Position numbers and translations under genes: made by a program. Of a stretch of 64,000 nt of DNA, positions 29,085-37,345 are shown one piece after another. The notes under the pieces are model-generated. The model was not told where the DNA came from. It did not search any database and was given only the letters and a program-made list of their open reading frames with translations. Source of the DNA: Bordetella flabilis (GTDB taxonomy: Bacteria; Pseudomonadota; Gammaproteobacteria; Burkholderiales; Burkholderiaceae_B); assembly GCF_001676725.1 (NCBI RefSeq), contig NZ_CP016172.1, forward strand, positions 4,154,001-4,218,000. Direction: 5' to 3'. Numbering within the stretch: the stretch's first letter is position 1; every line of letters begins with the position of its first letter.

Positions 29085-30197
29085 ATGCGCGCCGACATCT
29101 TCTGCAAGCGCGTCGACAACTACGGCGACATCGGCGTTTGCTGGCGCCTGGCACGCCGGCTGCGCCAGGCGGCGGCCTGGCAGGTACGCCTGTGGATCGA
29201 CGACCTGCCTGCCTTCCGGCTCCTGGAGCCGCGTTGCGATGCCTCCGCGCCGGAACAGGACATCGATGGTGTGCGCATCGTATGGTGGTCGCCCACCCCG
29301 CCTTCCGTCGTGCCCGGCGACGTGGTGATCGAGGCGTTCGCCTGCGATCCCCCGCCGGCCTTCCGGCTGGCGATGCGCGAACGGCGGCCCGCCTGGATCA
29401 ATCTGGAGTATCTGAGCGCGGAGCCGTGGGTGGAGTCCTGCCATAGACTGCCGTCGCCGCAAAGCGATGGGCTGATGAAGTACTTCTTCTTTCCAGGCTT
29501 CACGCCGGCAACCGGGGGCCTGCTGCGCGAACCGGACCTGCCCCTCGCGCGGGACCGCTTCCAGTGCTCGGAAGAGGCGCAGCATGCCCTGCTGGGCGCG
29601 CTGGGCGTCCCGGCGCAGGTCGTGGCCGCCCGGGCGGCGGTCCGGCTCGTCACATTGTTCTGCTATCCGGATGCCCCGCTGGCCAGCCTTGCGGCCGCGT
29701 TGCGCCGCGACCGCAAGCCGACCGTGGTCCTGGTTCCAGAGGGAGTGGCGCCAGGACTGGAAGCGCAGGCAGCGGCTGCGGGGACGGCATTGCGCATTGT
29801 CCGCATCCCCTTCCTGCCGCAGGACGACTACGACCGCCTGCTGTGGTGCGCCGACCTGAATTTCGTGCGTGGCGAAGATTCGCTGGTGCGCGGGTCCTGG
29901 GCCGCCCGGCCTCTGGTATGGCAGATTTACCCGCAGGCCGATGGGGTCCACCTGGACAAGCTGGATGCATGGCTGCGGTGCTACGGCGCGCCCCCACCGG
30001 CCCAAGCGCTCATACGCGCCTGGAATACCGGCGCCGCCACGGAAGAGCTCTCCGCGGCGTGGGACGCCGCCACGGCTCCTGCTGCCTGGCAGGCATGGCG
30101 CGAGGGCGCCCGCGCGTGGGAGGCGGAGTACCGCGGCCGGCCCGACCTTGCCTCGAACCTGGTGAGCTTCTGTGCCGAACTTCGGCATAAATGCTAG
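29085..30197 (+). CDS. earP: EF-P arginine rhamnosyltransferase EarP
   Basis: EarP transfers rhamnose from dTDP-rhamnose to Arg32 of elongation factor P, activating it to relieve ribosome stalling at polyproline. The 370-residue GT-B inverting enzyme starts MRADIFCKRVDNYGDIGVCWR; Asp11 and Asp15 in the DNYGD motif correspond to the catalytic or sugar-nucleotide-binding aspartates, and FVRGEDSLVRGSWAARP holds the conserved Glu of the active site. The start at 29085 is set by this motif; the open frame upstream overlaps DUF2863. The substrate gene, efp, follows directly. Confidence 0.95.
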   Translation: MRADIFCKRVDNYGDIGVCWRLARRLRQAAAWQVRLWIDDLPAFRLLEPRCDASAPEQDIDGVRIVWWSPTPPSVVPGDVVIEAFACDPPPAFRLAMRERRPAWINLEYLSAEPWVESCHRLPSPQSDGLMKYFFFPGFTPATGGLLREPDLPLARDRFQCSEEAQHALLGALGVPAQVVAARAAVRLVTLFCYPDAPLASLAAALRRDRKPTVVLVPEGVAPGLEAQAAAAGTALRIVRIPFLPQDDYDRLLWCADLNFVRGEDSLVRGSWAARPLVWQIYPQADGVHLDKLDAWLRCYGAPPPAQALIRAWNTGAATEELSAAWDAATAPAAWQAWREGARAWEAEYRGRPDLASNLVSFCAELRHKC

Positions 30198-30200
30198 AAT
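30192..30200 (+). promoter_or_regulatory. Extended -10 promoter candidate for efp
   Basis: TGCTAGAAT is an extended -10 element overlapping the earP stop codon (TAG at 30195-30197). No good -35 is found. It would give efp its own transcript with a leader of about 165 bases. Confidence 0.45.
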
Positions 30201-30370
30201 GCCGGGTTTTGCGGGGCGATCGCCATTCAGTTCCGCGCCGCTCGGCGACCCGGGCCGCAGGGAAGACCGCTGGACCGCCCTTTGCCCCAAGGCGCAGTAA
30301 TTTGACGTGCCCGTTCTGACGCCATTGGCGGACCGGGTAGAAACCAGGAATATCCCGGAGTTTTAAATCG

Positions 30371-30931
30371 ATGAAAACCGCTCAGGAATTGCGAGTCGGC
30401 AACGTGGTCATGGTCGGCAAGGATCCGCTCGTGGTCCAGAAGGCCGAATACAACAAGTCGGGCCGCAACGCGGCCGTGGTCAAGCTGAAGTTCAAGAACC
30501 TGCTGACGGCCGCCGGCAGCGAATCGGTCTACAAGGCCGACGAAAAATTCGACGTCGTGGTGCTGGACCGCAAGGAGTGCACGTACTCCTACTTCGCCGA
30601 TCCCATGTATGTGTTCATGGACGAAGAGTACAACCAGTACGAGATCGAAGCCGACAGCATGGGTGACGCGCTCAACTATCTGGAAGAAGGCATGCCCGTC
30701 GAGGTCGTCTTCTACGACGGCCGTGCGATCTCGGTCGAATTGCCCACCAGCGTCGTGCGCGAAATCACGTACACCGAACCGGGTGTCCGCGGCGATACGT
30801 CGGGCAAGGTGCTCAAGCCCGCCAAGATCAACACCGGTTTCGACATCAACGTGCCGCTGTTCTGCGAAATCGGCGACAAGATCGAAATCGATACGCGCAC
30901 CGGTGAATACCGCAGCCGCGTGAACCGCTGA
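30371..30931 (+). CDS. efp: Elongation factor P (Arg32 type)
   Basis: EF-P binds the ribosome between the P and E sites and rescues polyproline stalling. The 186-residue protein has the three beta-barrel domains and the loop NKSGRNAAV, in which residue 32 is arginine, the rhamnosylation target of EarP, and not the lysine used by EpmA-type EF-P. The neighbouring earP gene agrees with this. GGAG precedes the start by about ten bases. A stable hairpin follows 55 bp after the stop. Confidence 0.97.
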   Translation: MKTAQELRVGNVVMVGKDPLVVQKAEYNKSGRNAAVVKLKFKNLLTAAGSESVYKADEKFDVVVLDRKECTYSYFADPMYVFMDEEYNQYEIEADSMGDALNYLEEGMPVEVVFYDGRAISVELPTSVVREITYTEPGVRGDTSGKVLKPAKINTGFDINVPLFCEIGDKIEIDTRTGEYRSRVNR

Positions 30932-30985
30932 CCCGCCGGCGTCGGTATGGGCCCGCCGCACGGCAGGCCTCATGACATGCAGGAC

Positions 30986-31025
30986 ATGAATGACCCGCGG
31001 ATCCCCCGGACCGCGGGTCATTCAT
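30986..31025 (+). terminator. Hairpin downstream of efp
   Basis: A perfect 15-bp stem (ATGAATGACCCGCGG and its complement) with a 10-nt loop, followed by only two further T. It is a probable terminator for efp, weaker in its U tract than the one after rne. Confidence 0.65.
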
Positions 31026-31159
31026 TTGGGCAACGCGCGGAACCTGCGCGATGCGCCCCGTACCCAAGCAGGCCGCCCGCATCGTTCATCCCAGGATGAG
31101 GAAGGCGCCGCTCCCCGCGTTTCCTCGCGGCGGGCACTTGCAGGTATGGAGCCGCTCAT

Positions 31160-32473
31160 ATGCACCCTGTCGACGCCCTACACAGCCAACGCACGCTTGC
31201 GGGCGCCCCCGCGCCCAACGCGCCCATCCCGCCCACTCCGCCCTTTCGCGCGCGACACAACCCTGAAGGACGTGCTGAACGCTCCGTAGGCAAGCGCCCG
31301 GCCCTGGCCCCTTTGCGCATGCCGGGGCCTGCCGGCCATCCGGGCCTCGCAAGCCCATCCGTTACGGGAAGCCGCCCACAGGCGGCCAACGGCGATCCAT
31401 GGGAACGTCCAGGGTCGTCGGGGCCCGCATCCCCGCCGCGGATCATCGCCGCCACGTCATCGTGCCGGGAGAGACGTAGCGGAATCACGCGCGAGCTCAT
31501 CCAACGCGCGAGCGGGCAGATCGCGCGCGGCGAGGAAACGCTTACCTCCTTCGCCACGCGCCATAACCTGCCAAGGGCTGCGCTCCGGGCCTACGTCGGC
31601 CCCAACGGCAACTTGACCCGCGTGGGCGCCCTGATCGATCAGCGCATGGCCCATACGCTCGAGGACCGGGAACGTGAAGGGCTCGCTGCGACCGCGCGCA
31701 ACTCCACGCTGGCGCGCTCGGACTTCCGCCGGGCGCAGGAACTGATCGGTCCCTACCGTGTACCCGGGAAAATCAGCCGCACCCAGTTTTGCGAACTGTT
31801 CGGCATCGAATTCGGGACGGTGCGCCAGTACTTCACCCGCGACGGCGCACTGACGCAGGCGGGAAAGCGGGCGCTGCAATGGCTGGATGGGGCGTCTCCC
31901 GCGCCGGCCGCCCTCGCGCCACCCCGTCCCTCCTCTCCAGCACCATCCGGTATCCCGCCCGTCAGCCGGGCGCCCTCGCCTGAAGTGGACGCCGCCGCGC
32001 CGCTTGCCGCCGCCCGTGATCGAACCGTCACGCCCGCGCGTTCGCTCAGGGGGACAGCGGCGGCGCAGGCCGACGGATACCGCCGGCCGTACGCTGGCGC
32101 CCGCTCGATGGCGCAGATGCAACAGCAGTTGTGGGAGGTCTGCATGCGAAGCCACATCGCACTGGAATTCCAGCTTGCGAGCCACTCGCAGTACATGGGC
32201 ATGCCCCGATCGCCCTATCTCGGCGAACTGCGGATGTGCGGCGATTACTGGAGCGTCTACCCCGTGGGCGGGGGACACTACCAGGTTGCCGCCGACGATG
32301 ACGGACCGCTCCATGCCGTGAACGTGCTGCGCCTGCGCCAGGGCGGCGCCACCGCGCTGGAAAGCGATTATGTCGTCGCCGGGCCGGATGCCTACGGGGC
32401 TGTCGCGTTGACGCCAAGGGCATCCACCGTTCCATCTCACCTGCTTGACGGCACGCCGTCCCCGCGCCGCTAG
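31160..32473 (+). CDS. Unrecognised protein with two tandem HTH-like repeats
   Basis: A 437-residue protein that I do not recognise. Residues 1-100 are Pro/Ala/Gly/Arg-rich and predicted disordered. Two related modules follow at about 111-160 and 193-240: F131/F210, LRAYV/VRQYF (142/221), NLT/ALT (151/230) and G156/G235 all repeat at a fixed offset of 79 residues, with a helix-turn-helix look. A second Pro-rich linker (about 245-300) leads to a C-terminal domain of about 110 residues with LWEVCMRSHIALEFQLASHS and CGDYWSVYPVGGGHYQVAAD. The start at 31160 has GGAG eight bases upstream. There is no signal peptide. It stands alone between efp and a DUF1178 gene. A secreted effector or a DNA-binding protein are both possible; I assign neither. 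Confidence 0.7.
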   Translation: MHPVDALHSQRTLAGAPAPNAPIPPTPPFRARHNPEGRAERSVGKRPALAPLRMPGPAGHPGLASPSVTGSRPQAANGDPWERPGSSGPASPPRIIAATSSCRERRSGITRELIQRASGQIARGEETLTSFATRHNLPRAALRAYVGPNGNLTRVGALIDQRMAHTLEDREREGLAATARNSTLARSDFRRAQELIGPYRVPGKISRTQFCELFGIEFGTVRQYFTRDGALTQAGKRALQWLDGASPAPAALAPPRPSSPAPSGIPPVSRAPSPEVDAAAPLAAARDRTVTPARSLRGTAAAQADGYRRPYAGARSMAQMQQQLWEVCMRSHIALEFQLASHSQYMGMPRSPYLGELRMCGDYWSVYPVGGGHYQVAADDDGPLHAVNVLRLRQGGATALESDYVVAGPDAYGAVALTPRASTVPSHLLDGTPSPRR

Positions 32474-32495
32474 TGCAAGGCCCCACGGCCAACGC

Positions 32496-32960
32496 CTACT
32501 GCAAGCGCTCGTCGTCGAAAATATCCGGCAAGGCCATGAAGTCGATGCCGTCCTCGGCCAGGGCGCGCCGTTCCTCGGGGGTGGCGGTGCCGCGCAGCGG
32601 CCGCTCCTGGGCTTCACCCTCGTGGATACGCCGGGCCTCCTCCGCGAACCGTGGACCCACGTTTTCCGCCTTGCGCACCATCTCGCGGACCTGCTGGAGA
32701 ACGGCCGCCTGCAGGCGCGCCATGTTCACCGGATCGTCGGTCGACGCCGATGCACCCGGTGCCGGACGGGCGCCGCTATCCGACTTCAAGTGCGATACGT
32801 TGAGCCGCGGCGCGGACAGCCGCTTCGACACCTTGTCCGACGCACACACCGGGCAGCAAACCAGCCCGCGAGCCTGCTGCGCGTCATAGTCTTCATGCGA
32901 GGCGAACCAGCCCTCGAAGACGTGGCCCTGCGCATCGCACTGGAGATCGAATACTTTCAT
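32496..32960 (-). CDS. DUF1178 family protein
   Basis: A 154-residue protein of unknown function, common in proteobacteria. It starts MKVFDLQCDAQGHVFEGWF, the family's typical N-terminus, and has a CPVC motif (about 35-38) that with Cys8 may bind zinc. The rest is helical and charged, with VNMARLQAAVLQQVREMVRKAENVG typical of the family. The start is set at 32960 since sequence upstream does not fit. It is convergent with the tandem-repeat gene. Confidence 0.88.
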   Translation of the reverse strand: MKVFDLQCDAQGHVFEGWFASHEDYDAQQARGLVCCPVCASDKVSKRLSAPRLNVSHLKSDSGARPAPGASASTDDPVNMARLQAAVLQQVREMVRKAENVGPRFAEEARRIHEGEAQERPLRGTATPEERRALAEDGIDFMALPDIFDDERLQ

Positions 32961-33129
32961 AAGCGGCAATATGGCGATAAGGCGCCGAAAAACAAGGGAC
33001 CGACATGACAGGCCGTTGTGCGGGACGCCTGGGTGAGACGGCGCCGGGCGCCCGATGTCGTCCTGGCGAATAGTAAACCCCGGCGCCGTTTGCTGCATTG
33101 CAACATAATCCACGCCAAGCCGGTCCGCG

Positions 33130-34839
33130 TCAGGCGAACTGCAGCCTCGGCACTGCCGCCAGCAAGCGGCGTGTCAGCTCATGCCGCGGATGCTGCAATA
33201 CCTCGGCGGTCGCGCCCAGTTCCACGATCTTGCCGCCATGCATGACCGCGATGCGGTCGGCCAGATACTCGACCACGCCGAAGTTGTGCGTAATGAACAC
33301 GTAGGCAATACCGAGCTCGCGCTGCAGGTCCTTCAGCAGGTCCAGGATCTGCGCCTGGATCGAGACATCCAGGGCGGATGTCGGTTCATCGCAGATCAGT
33401 ACCTTGGGCTCCACGGCCAGCGCCCGCGCGATGGCGATACGCTGCCGCTGGCCGCCGGAGAATTCGTGCGGGTAGCGCATGGCCGTGTCTTCCGGCAAGC
33501 CGACCCGCTGCAGCAGGCCGGCGACCCGGTCGCCGCAGGCGCTGCGGGTCAGCTCTCGGCGCAACGCCATCACGCCTTCCAGCAGGATGTCGCCTACCCG
33601 CATGCGGGGATTCAGTGACGCAAAAGGGTCCTGGAATACGATCTGGATATCCTGGCGCAGACGGGCCAGAGCGCTGCCCCGCGCGCGCATCAGGTCGACA
33701 CCGCCCAGCATGGCCCGTCCGTCGATGCGGGCGCCCTCGATCAGCCGCAGCAGCGCCTTTCCGGTGGTCGTCTTGCCGCAGCCCGATTCGCCCAGGAGCG
33801 CCAGGGTTTCGCCTTCGTGCAACGTGAAGCTCAGGCCGTCCACGGCCTTGACCCAGGACCGCACGCGCCGCAGCGCTCCTTTGCGTACCGGATAATGAAC
33901 AGCCAGGTCGCGCACGTCCAGCACCGGCGGTCCCGGCACCCTGTCCGGCTCGGGCGACGCCGCCGCCGTGGGGCGCTCGGTGGCCGGGACAATCACCGCG
34001 GACGTCGCCATGGGAGCAGGCCCGGACAGGGGCCGGCCGCGCTTTTCGAAGGCGGGAATGGCGTCGAAGAGCTGGCGTGCATACGGGTGCCTTGGCGCCG
34101 TGAAGAAGTCATGGGCCGGCGCGCACTCGACAATCTCGCCGGCCCGCATCAGCGCGACATGCTGTGCCACATTGCGGACCACCGCCAGGTCGTGCGTGAT
34201 CAACAGCATCGCCATGCCCATGTCGCGCTGGATATCCGCCAGCAGATCGAGCACCTGCGCCTGCACCGTCACGTCCAGCGCGGTCGTCGGCTCGTCGGCG
34301 ATCAGCAAGAGGGGCTCGGCCGCCAGGGCGATGGCAATCATGACGCGCTGCTTCTGCCCGCCGGAGAACTGCATCGGATAGTCGTCGATACGTCGCTCCG
34401 GCTCCGGTATGCCGACGCGCCGCAGCCAGTCGATGGCGCGCGCGCGCGCGGCCGCGCCACGCAGCGGCGTATGCGCGCGCAAGGTCTCCATGATCTGGTC
34501 GCCCACTCGCATCACCGGGTTCAAGCTGGTGGACGGTTCCTGGAAGATGATGCCGATACGGCCGCCGCGGACACGCCGCATGTCGCTTTCAGGCAGCCGG
34601 TTCAGATCTTCCCCGGCCAGGTCTACCTGGCCGGCGACGATCCGGCCCGCGTCCGGCAGCAGGCGCAGCAGGGCCAAGGCGGTCATGCTCTTGCCGCATC
34701 CGGATTCGCCCACCAACGCGAAGGTCTCTCCGCGCGAGATCGCCAGGCTGAGCCGTTTCACCGCCGCGGCAATGCCGCGCTCGCCGGCGATTTCGACGCG
34801 CAAGTCGGTGACGCGCAAGGTAGGTGCCACGGCGCTCAT
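33130..34839 (-). CDS. Peptide ABC importer ATPase, fused double domain (YejF-like)
   Basis: A 569-residue protein with two complete ATPase domains in one chain. Walker A motifs are GESGCGKSMT (first) and GESGCGKTTT (second); signatures FSGGQKQRV and FSGGQRQRI and Walker B segments LLIADEPTTALD and LICDEPTSALD are all intact. This tandem form is typical of YejF, the energiser of the YejABEF oligopeptide/microcin C importer. It overlaps the YejE-like permease by 4 bp and is the last gene of a four-gene minus-strand operon. Confidence 0.92.
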   Translation of the reverse strand: MSAVAPTLRVTDLRVEIAGERGIAAAVKRLSLAISRGETFALVGESGCGKSMTALALLRLLPDAGRIVAGQVDLAGEDLNRLPESDMRRVRGGRIGIIFQEPSTSLNPVMRVGDQIMETLRAHTPLRGAAARARAIDWLRRVGIPEPERRIDDYPMQFSGGQKQRVMIAIALAAEPLLLIADEPTTALDVTVQAQVLDLLADIQRDMGMAMLLITHDLAVVRNVAQHVALMRAGEIVECAPAHDFFTAPRHPYARQLFDAIPAFEKRGRPLSGPAPMATSAVIVPATERPTAAASPEPDRVPGPPVLDVRDLAVHYPVRKGALRRVRSWVKAVDGLSFTLHEGETLALLGESGCGKTTTGKALLRLIEGARIDGRAMLGGVDLMRARGSALARLRQDIQIVFQDPFASLNPRMRVGDILLEGVMALRRELTRSACGDRVAGLLQRVGLPEDTAMRYPHEFSGGQRQRIAIARALAVEPKVLICDEPTSALDVSIQAQILDLLKDLQRELGIAYVFITHNFGVVEYLADRIAVMHGGKIVELGATAEVLQHPRHELTRRLLAAVPRLQFA

Positions 34840-36362
34840 CGACCTTCTCCCGGATCGCGAGCGGCCTCCCGGGCCTCCGCCGCCACGGGTGAAACGGCGA
34901 ACAGGCCGGCCGTGGGCGACGGCGCCACCAGGGGCGCGCGGCGCGGCCGGAACTTGCGCGCGCGCGGATCGAAGGCCGCGCGTACGCCATCGGCGAACAG
35001 GTTGGCCGCCAGCACCAGCGCCAGCATGAAGACAAAGGCCGCGCCCAGGTTCCACCAGATCATCGGGTCCATAGACATTTCCAGGCGCGCTGAATCGATC
35101 ATCGACCCATAGGAATTCATGGTGGGGTCCACGCCGATGCCGAGATACGACAGCACCGCCTCGTACAGGACCAGGGAGGAAAACTCCAATACCACGGTGA
35201 TCAGTACGATGTGCATCACATTGGGCACCAGGTGGCGGCTCATGATGCGCCATTGCGACACGCCGAACGCTCGCGCGGCCTGTACGTATTCGAGTTCGCG
35301 CAGCTTCAGTACCTCCGCGCGCAGCAGCCGGCACAGGCCCGCCCAGCCCGTCAGGCCCAGGATCAGGCACAGCAGGAACAGACGCAGGTCCGCGCGTTCG
35401 GCCGAAGTCGGAAAGAGCGTCGGGTTGTTGTCGATGTAGACCTGCATCATCAGCACGCAGGCCGCCACCAGCAGCACACCGGGAATCGAAGTGAGCGTCG
35501 TATACAGGTAGGTGATGGCGTCGTCCACCTTGCCTTTGAAGTATCCGGCGGCGATGCCGAACACCATGGCCGGCGGCAGCATGGCAAGCGTGGTCAGGCT
35601 GCCGATCACCAGCGCCGTGCGTATGCTCTTGATGGCCTGCCACAGCACGTCGTTGCCCGTGCGGTCCGTACCCAGGGGATGGTAGCCGGTGGCCAGGCCC
35701 GCCAGCACGCCGCCAACGGCGCATAGGGCGAGCAGCGTGATCCCCATGGCGCGCCAGCGCACCTCCGTATCGCCCTGAAGCACATGGCGCACGGCGGCCC
35801 GCCACCCGCCATGCCGCCGCGCCATGGACAGGCAAACCAGCGCCGCCAGTCCCAGCGCCACCGCCACACCAGCGGCCAGCCCGGCGCCGGCACGCGCCAG
35901 CACATCGGCCACCCGCCCCGCATCCGGGTCCTTCAGGTGGGCCGCGCCCGCGCGCAGGCGCGGAAAATCCCGCACCGGACGTCCGTCGACCAGCATGGTT
36001 TCCTTGGTGAACTGGCGCGCCGCGAGCGGCGCGGAATAGGTCTTCTCCGGGCGGGTCAAGACCGTATCCGCCAGTATGGCGTCCAGCAGCGAGCGCGCGG
36101 ACGGCGCATACGCCACGGGGGCGTCGGCGCCCGCGCCGGGCAGGGGCGGCAAGCGCGGCCGATAATGCACCGAATCCAGCAGGCCGATCACCGCGAAGAC
36201 GACCAGGACCGCCGCGGCGCACATGGCGGGCCCATCCTGCGCCACCCGCAGCCAGGTCGCCCGCAGCGTGGGACTGCGCTTGACGTGCCAGGCGTATGCC
36301 AGGACCGCCACCACGATCAGGTACAGCGCCACATCGGTCCAGAGCAAAACGATTTTCGGCAT
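34836..36362 (-). CDS. Peptide ABC importer permease (YejE-like)
   Basis: A 508-residue inner-membrane permease, longer than usual DppC/YejE (about 300-340). After the first two membrane segments there is a large soluble insert of about 100 residues (SARSLLDAILADTVLTRPEKTY onward), then further membrane segments and the conserved EAA loop EYVQAARAFGVSQWRIMSRHLVPN. The C-terminal tail is Arg/Pro-rich and cytoplasmic. It is coupled to the ATPase gene by a 4-bp overlap and lies 5 bp after the YejB-like gene. Confidence 0.88.
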   Translation of the reverse strand: MPKIVLLWTDVALYLIVVAVLAYAWHVKRSPTLRATWLRVAQDGPAMCAAAVLVVFAVIGLLDSVHYRPRLPPLPGAGADAPVAYAPSARSLLDAILADTVLTRPEKTYSAPLAARQFTKETMLVDGRPVRDFPRLRAGAAHLKDPDAGRVADVLARAGAGLAAGVAVALGLAALVCLSMARRHGGWRAAVRHVLQGDTEVRWRAMGITLLALCAVGGVLAGLATGYHPLGTDRTGNDVLWQAIKSIRTALVIGSLTTLAMLPPAMVFGIAAGYFKGKVDDAITYLYTTLTSIPGVLLVAACVLMMQVYIDNNPTLFPTSAERADLRLFLLCLILGLTGWAGLCRLLRAEVLKLRELEYVQAARAFGVSQWRIMSRHLVPNVMHIVLITVVLEFSSLVLYEAVLSYLGIGVDPTMNSYGSMIDSARLEMSMDPMIWWNLGAAFVFMLALVLAANLFADGVRAAFDPRARKFRPRRAPLVAPSPTAGLFAVSPVAAEAREAARDPGEGR

Positions 36363-36367
36363 GGCGC

Positions 36368-37345
36368 TCACTCGAATCGCACGCGGGGGTCGGCCAGCGT
36401 GTAGGAGATATCGGCCAGGATCAGCCCCACGATGTACAGCGCCGAGCCCAGGAACACCATGGCGCGGACGATGGAAAAGTCCTGGCCATTGATGGCGTCG
36501 ATGGTATAGCTGCCCAGTCCGGGAATGCCGAAGAACGACTCGGCGATGAGGCTGCCCATGAACAGCAGCGGCAAGGTCGCCACCGTGCCGGTCAGGATGG
36601 GCAGCATGGCGTTGCGCAGCACATGGCGGAACAGCACGACGGATTCGGTCAAGCCCTTTGCCCTTGCCGTGCGCACGTAGTCCTTGCCTATTTCCTCCAG
36701 GAACAGCGTGCGGTAGAAGCGCGCTTCCGGTCCCAGCCGCGATACCACCGCCACCAGCACCGGCAAGGCCAGGAATTTGAGCGCATCCCAGCCGCCGGCG
36801 AAACCGGAATATGGAACGAGCCGCAGAATCTTGGAAAACATCCACTGCCCCGCAATGATGTAGAACAGTCCTGATATGGACAGCAGCACCACGCAGGTCA
36901 CGACGCCCCAGAAGTCCAGCCGCGTGGCGCGGAAAAACACCAGCAGCAGCGAAAACGCGATGCTCGCCCACAGCCCCAGGATAAAAGTGGGCAGCGCCAG
37001 GGCCAGGCTCGGCCCCATGCGCGTGCGGATCTCGCGTCCGATATCGCGGCCCGCATCCGAGGCACCGAAGTCCATGCGCAACAGCGGGACGGAACGGCGA
37101 TAGAAGATCGTATCCGTGAAGCGTTGCGTCCCGGGCGCGGCCTCATTGAAGAACAGGGGCTTGTCATAGCCGCGCTCCGCCTTCCATTTCTCGATGGCGT
37201 CCTGGCTGATACGTTGTCCGCCGATGGACAAGCGCGCCATATCGTCCGGTGTATTGACGGCGAAGAACAGCAGAAAAGTGAACAGATTCACGCCGACCAG
37301 AATGAGCACGCCGTACAGCAGGCGGCGGATGATGTATGCAGTCAT
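36368..37345 (-). CDS. Peptide ABC importer permease (YejB-like)
   Basis: A 325-residue permease of the DppB/OppB/YejB family. It starts MTAYIIRRLLYGVLILVGVNLFTFLLFF and has the EAA loop DYVRTARAKGLTESVVLFRHVLRNAMLPIL. It overlaps the binding-protein gene by 4 bp. The start at 37345 is set by this overlap and by the family N-terminus. Confidence 0.93.
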   Translation of the reverse strand: MTAYIIRRLLYGVLILVGVNLFTFLLFFAVNTPDDMARLSIGGQRISQDAIEKWKAERGYDKPLFFNEAAPGTQRFTDTIFYRRSVPLLRMDFGASDAGRDIGREIRTRMGPSLALALPTFILGLWASIAFSLLLVFFRATRLDFWGVVTCVVLLSISGLFYIIAGQWMFSKILRLVPYSGFAGGWDALKFLALPVLVAVVSRLGPEARFYRTLFLEEIGKDYVRTARAKGLTESVVLFRHVLRNAMLPILTGTVATLPLLFMGSLIAESFFGIPGLGSYTIDAINGQDFSIVRAMVFLGSALYIVGLILADISYTLADPRVRFE

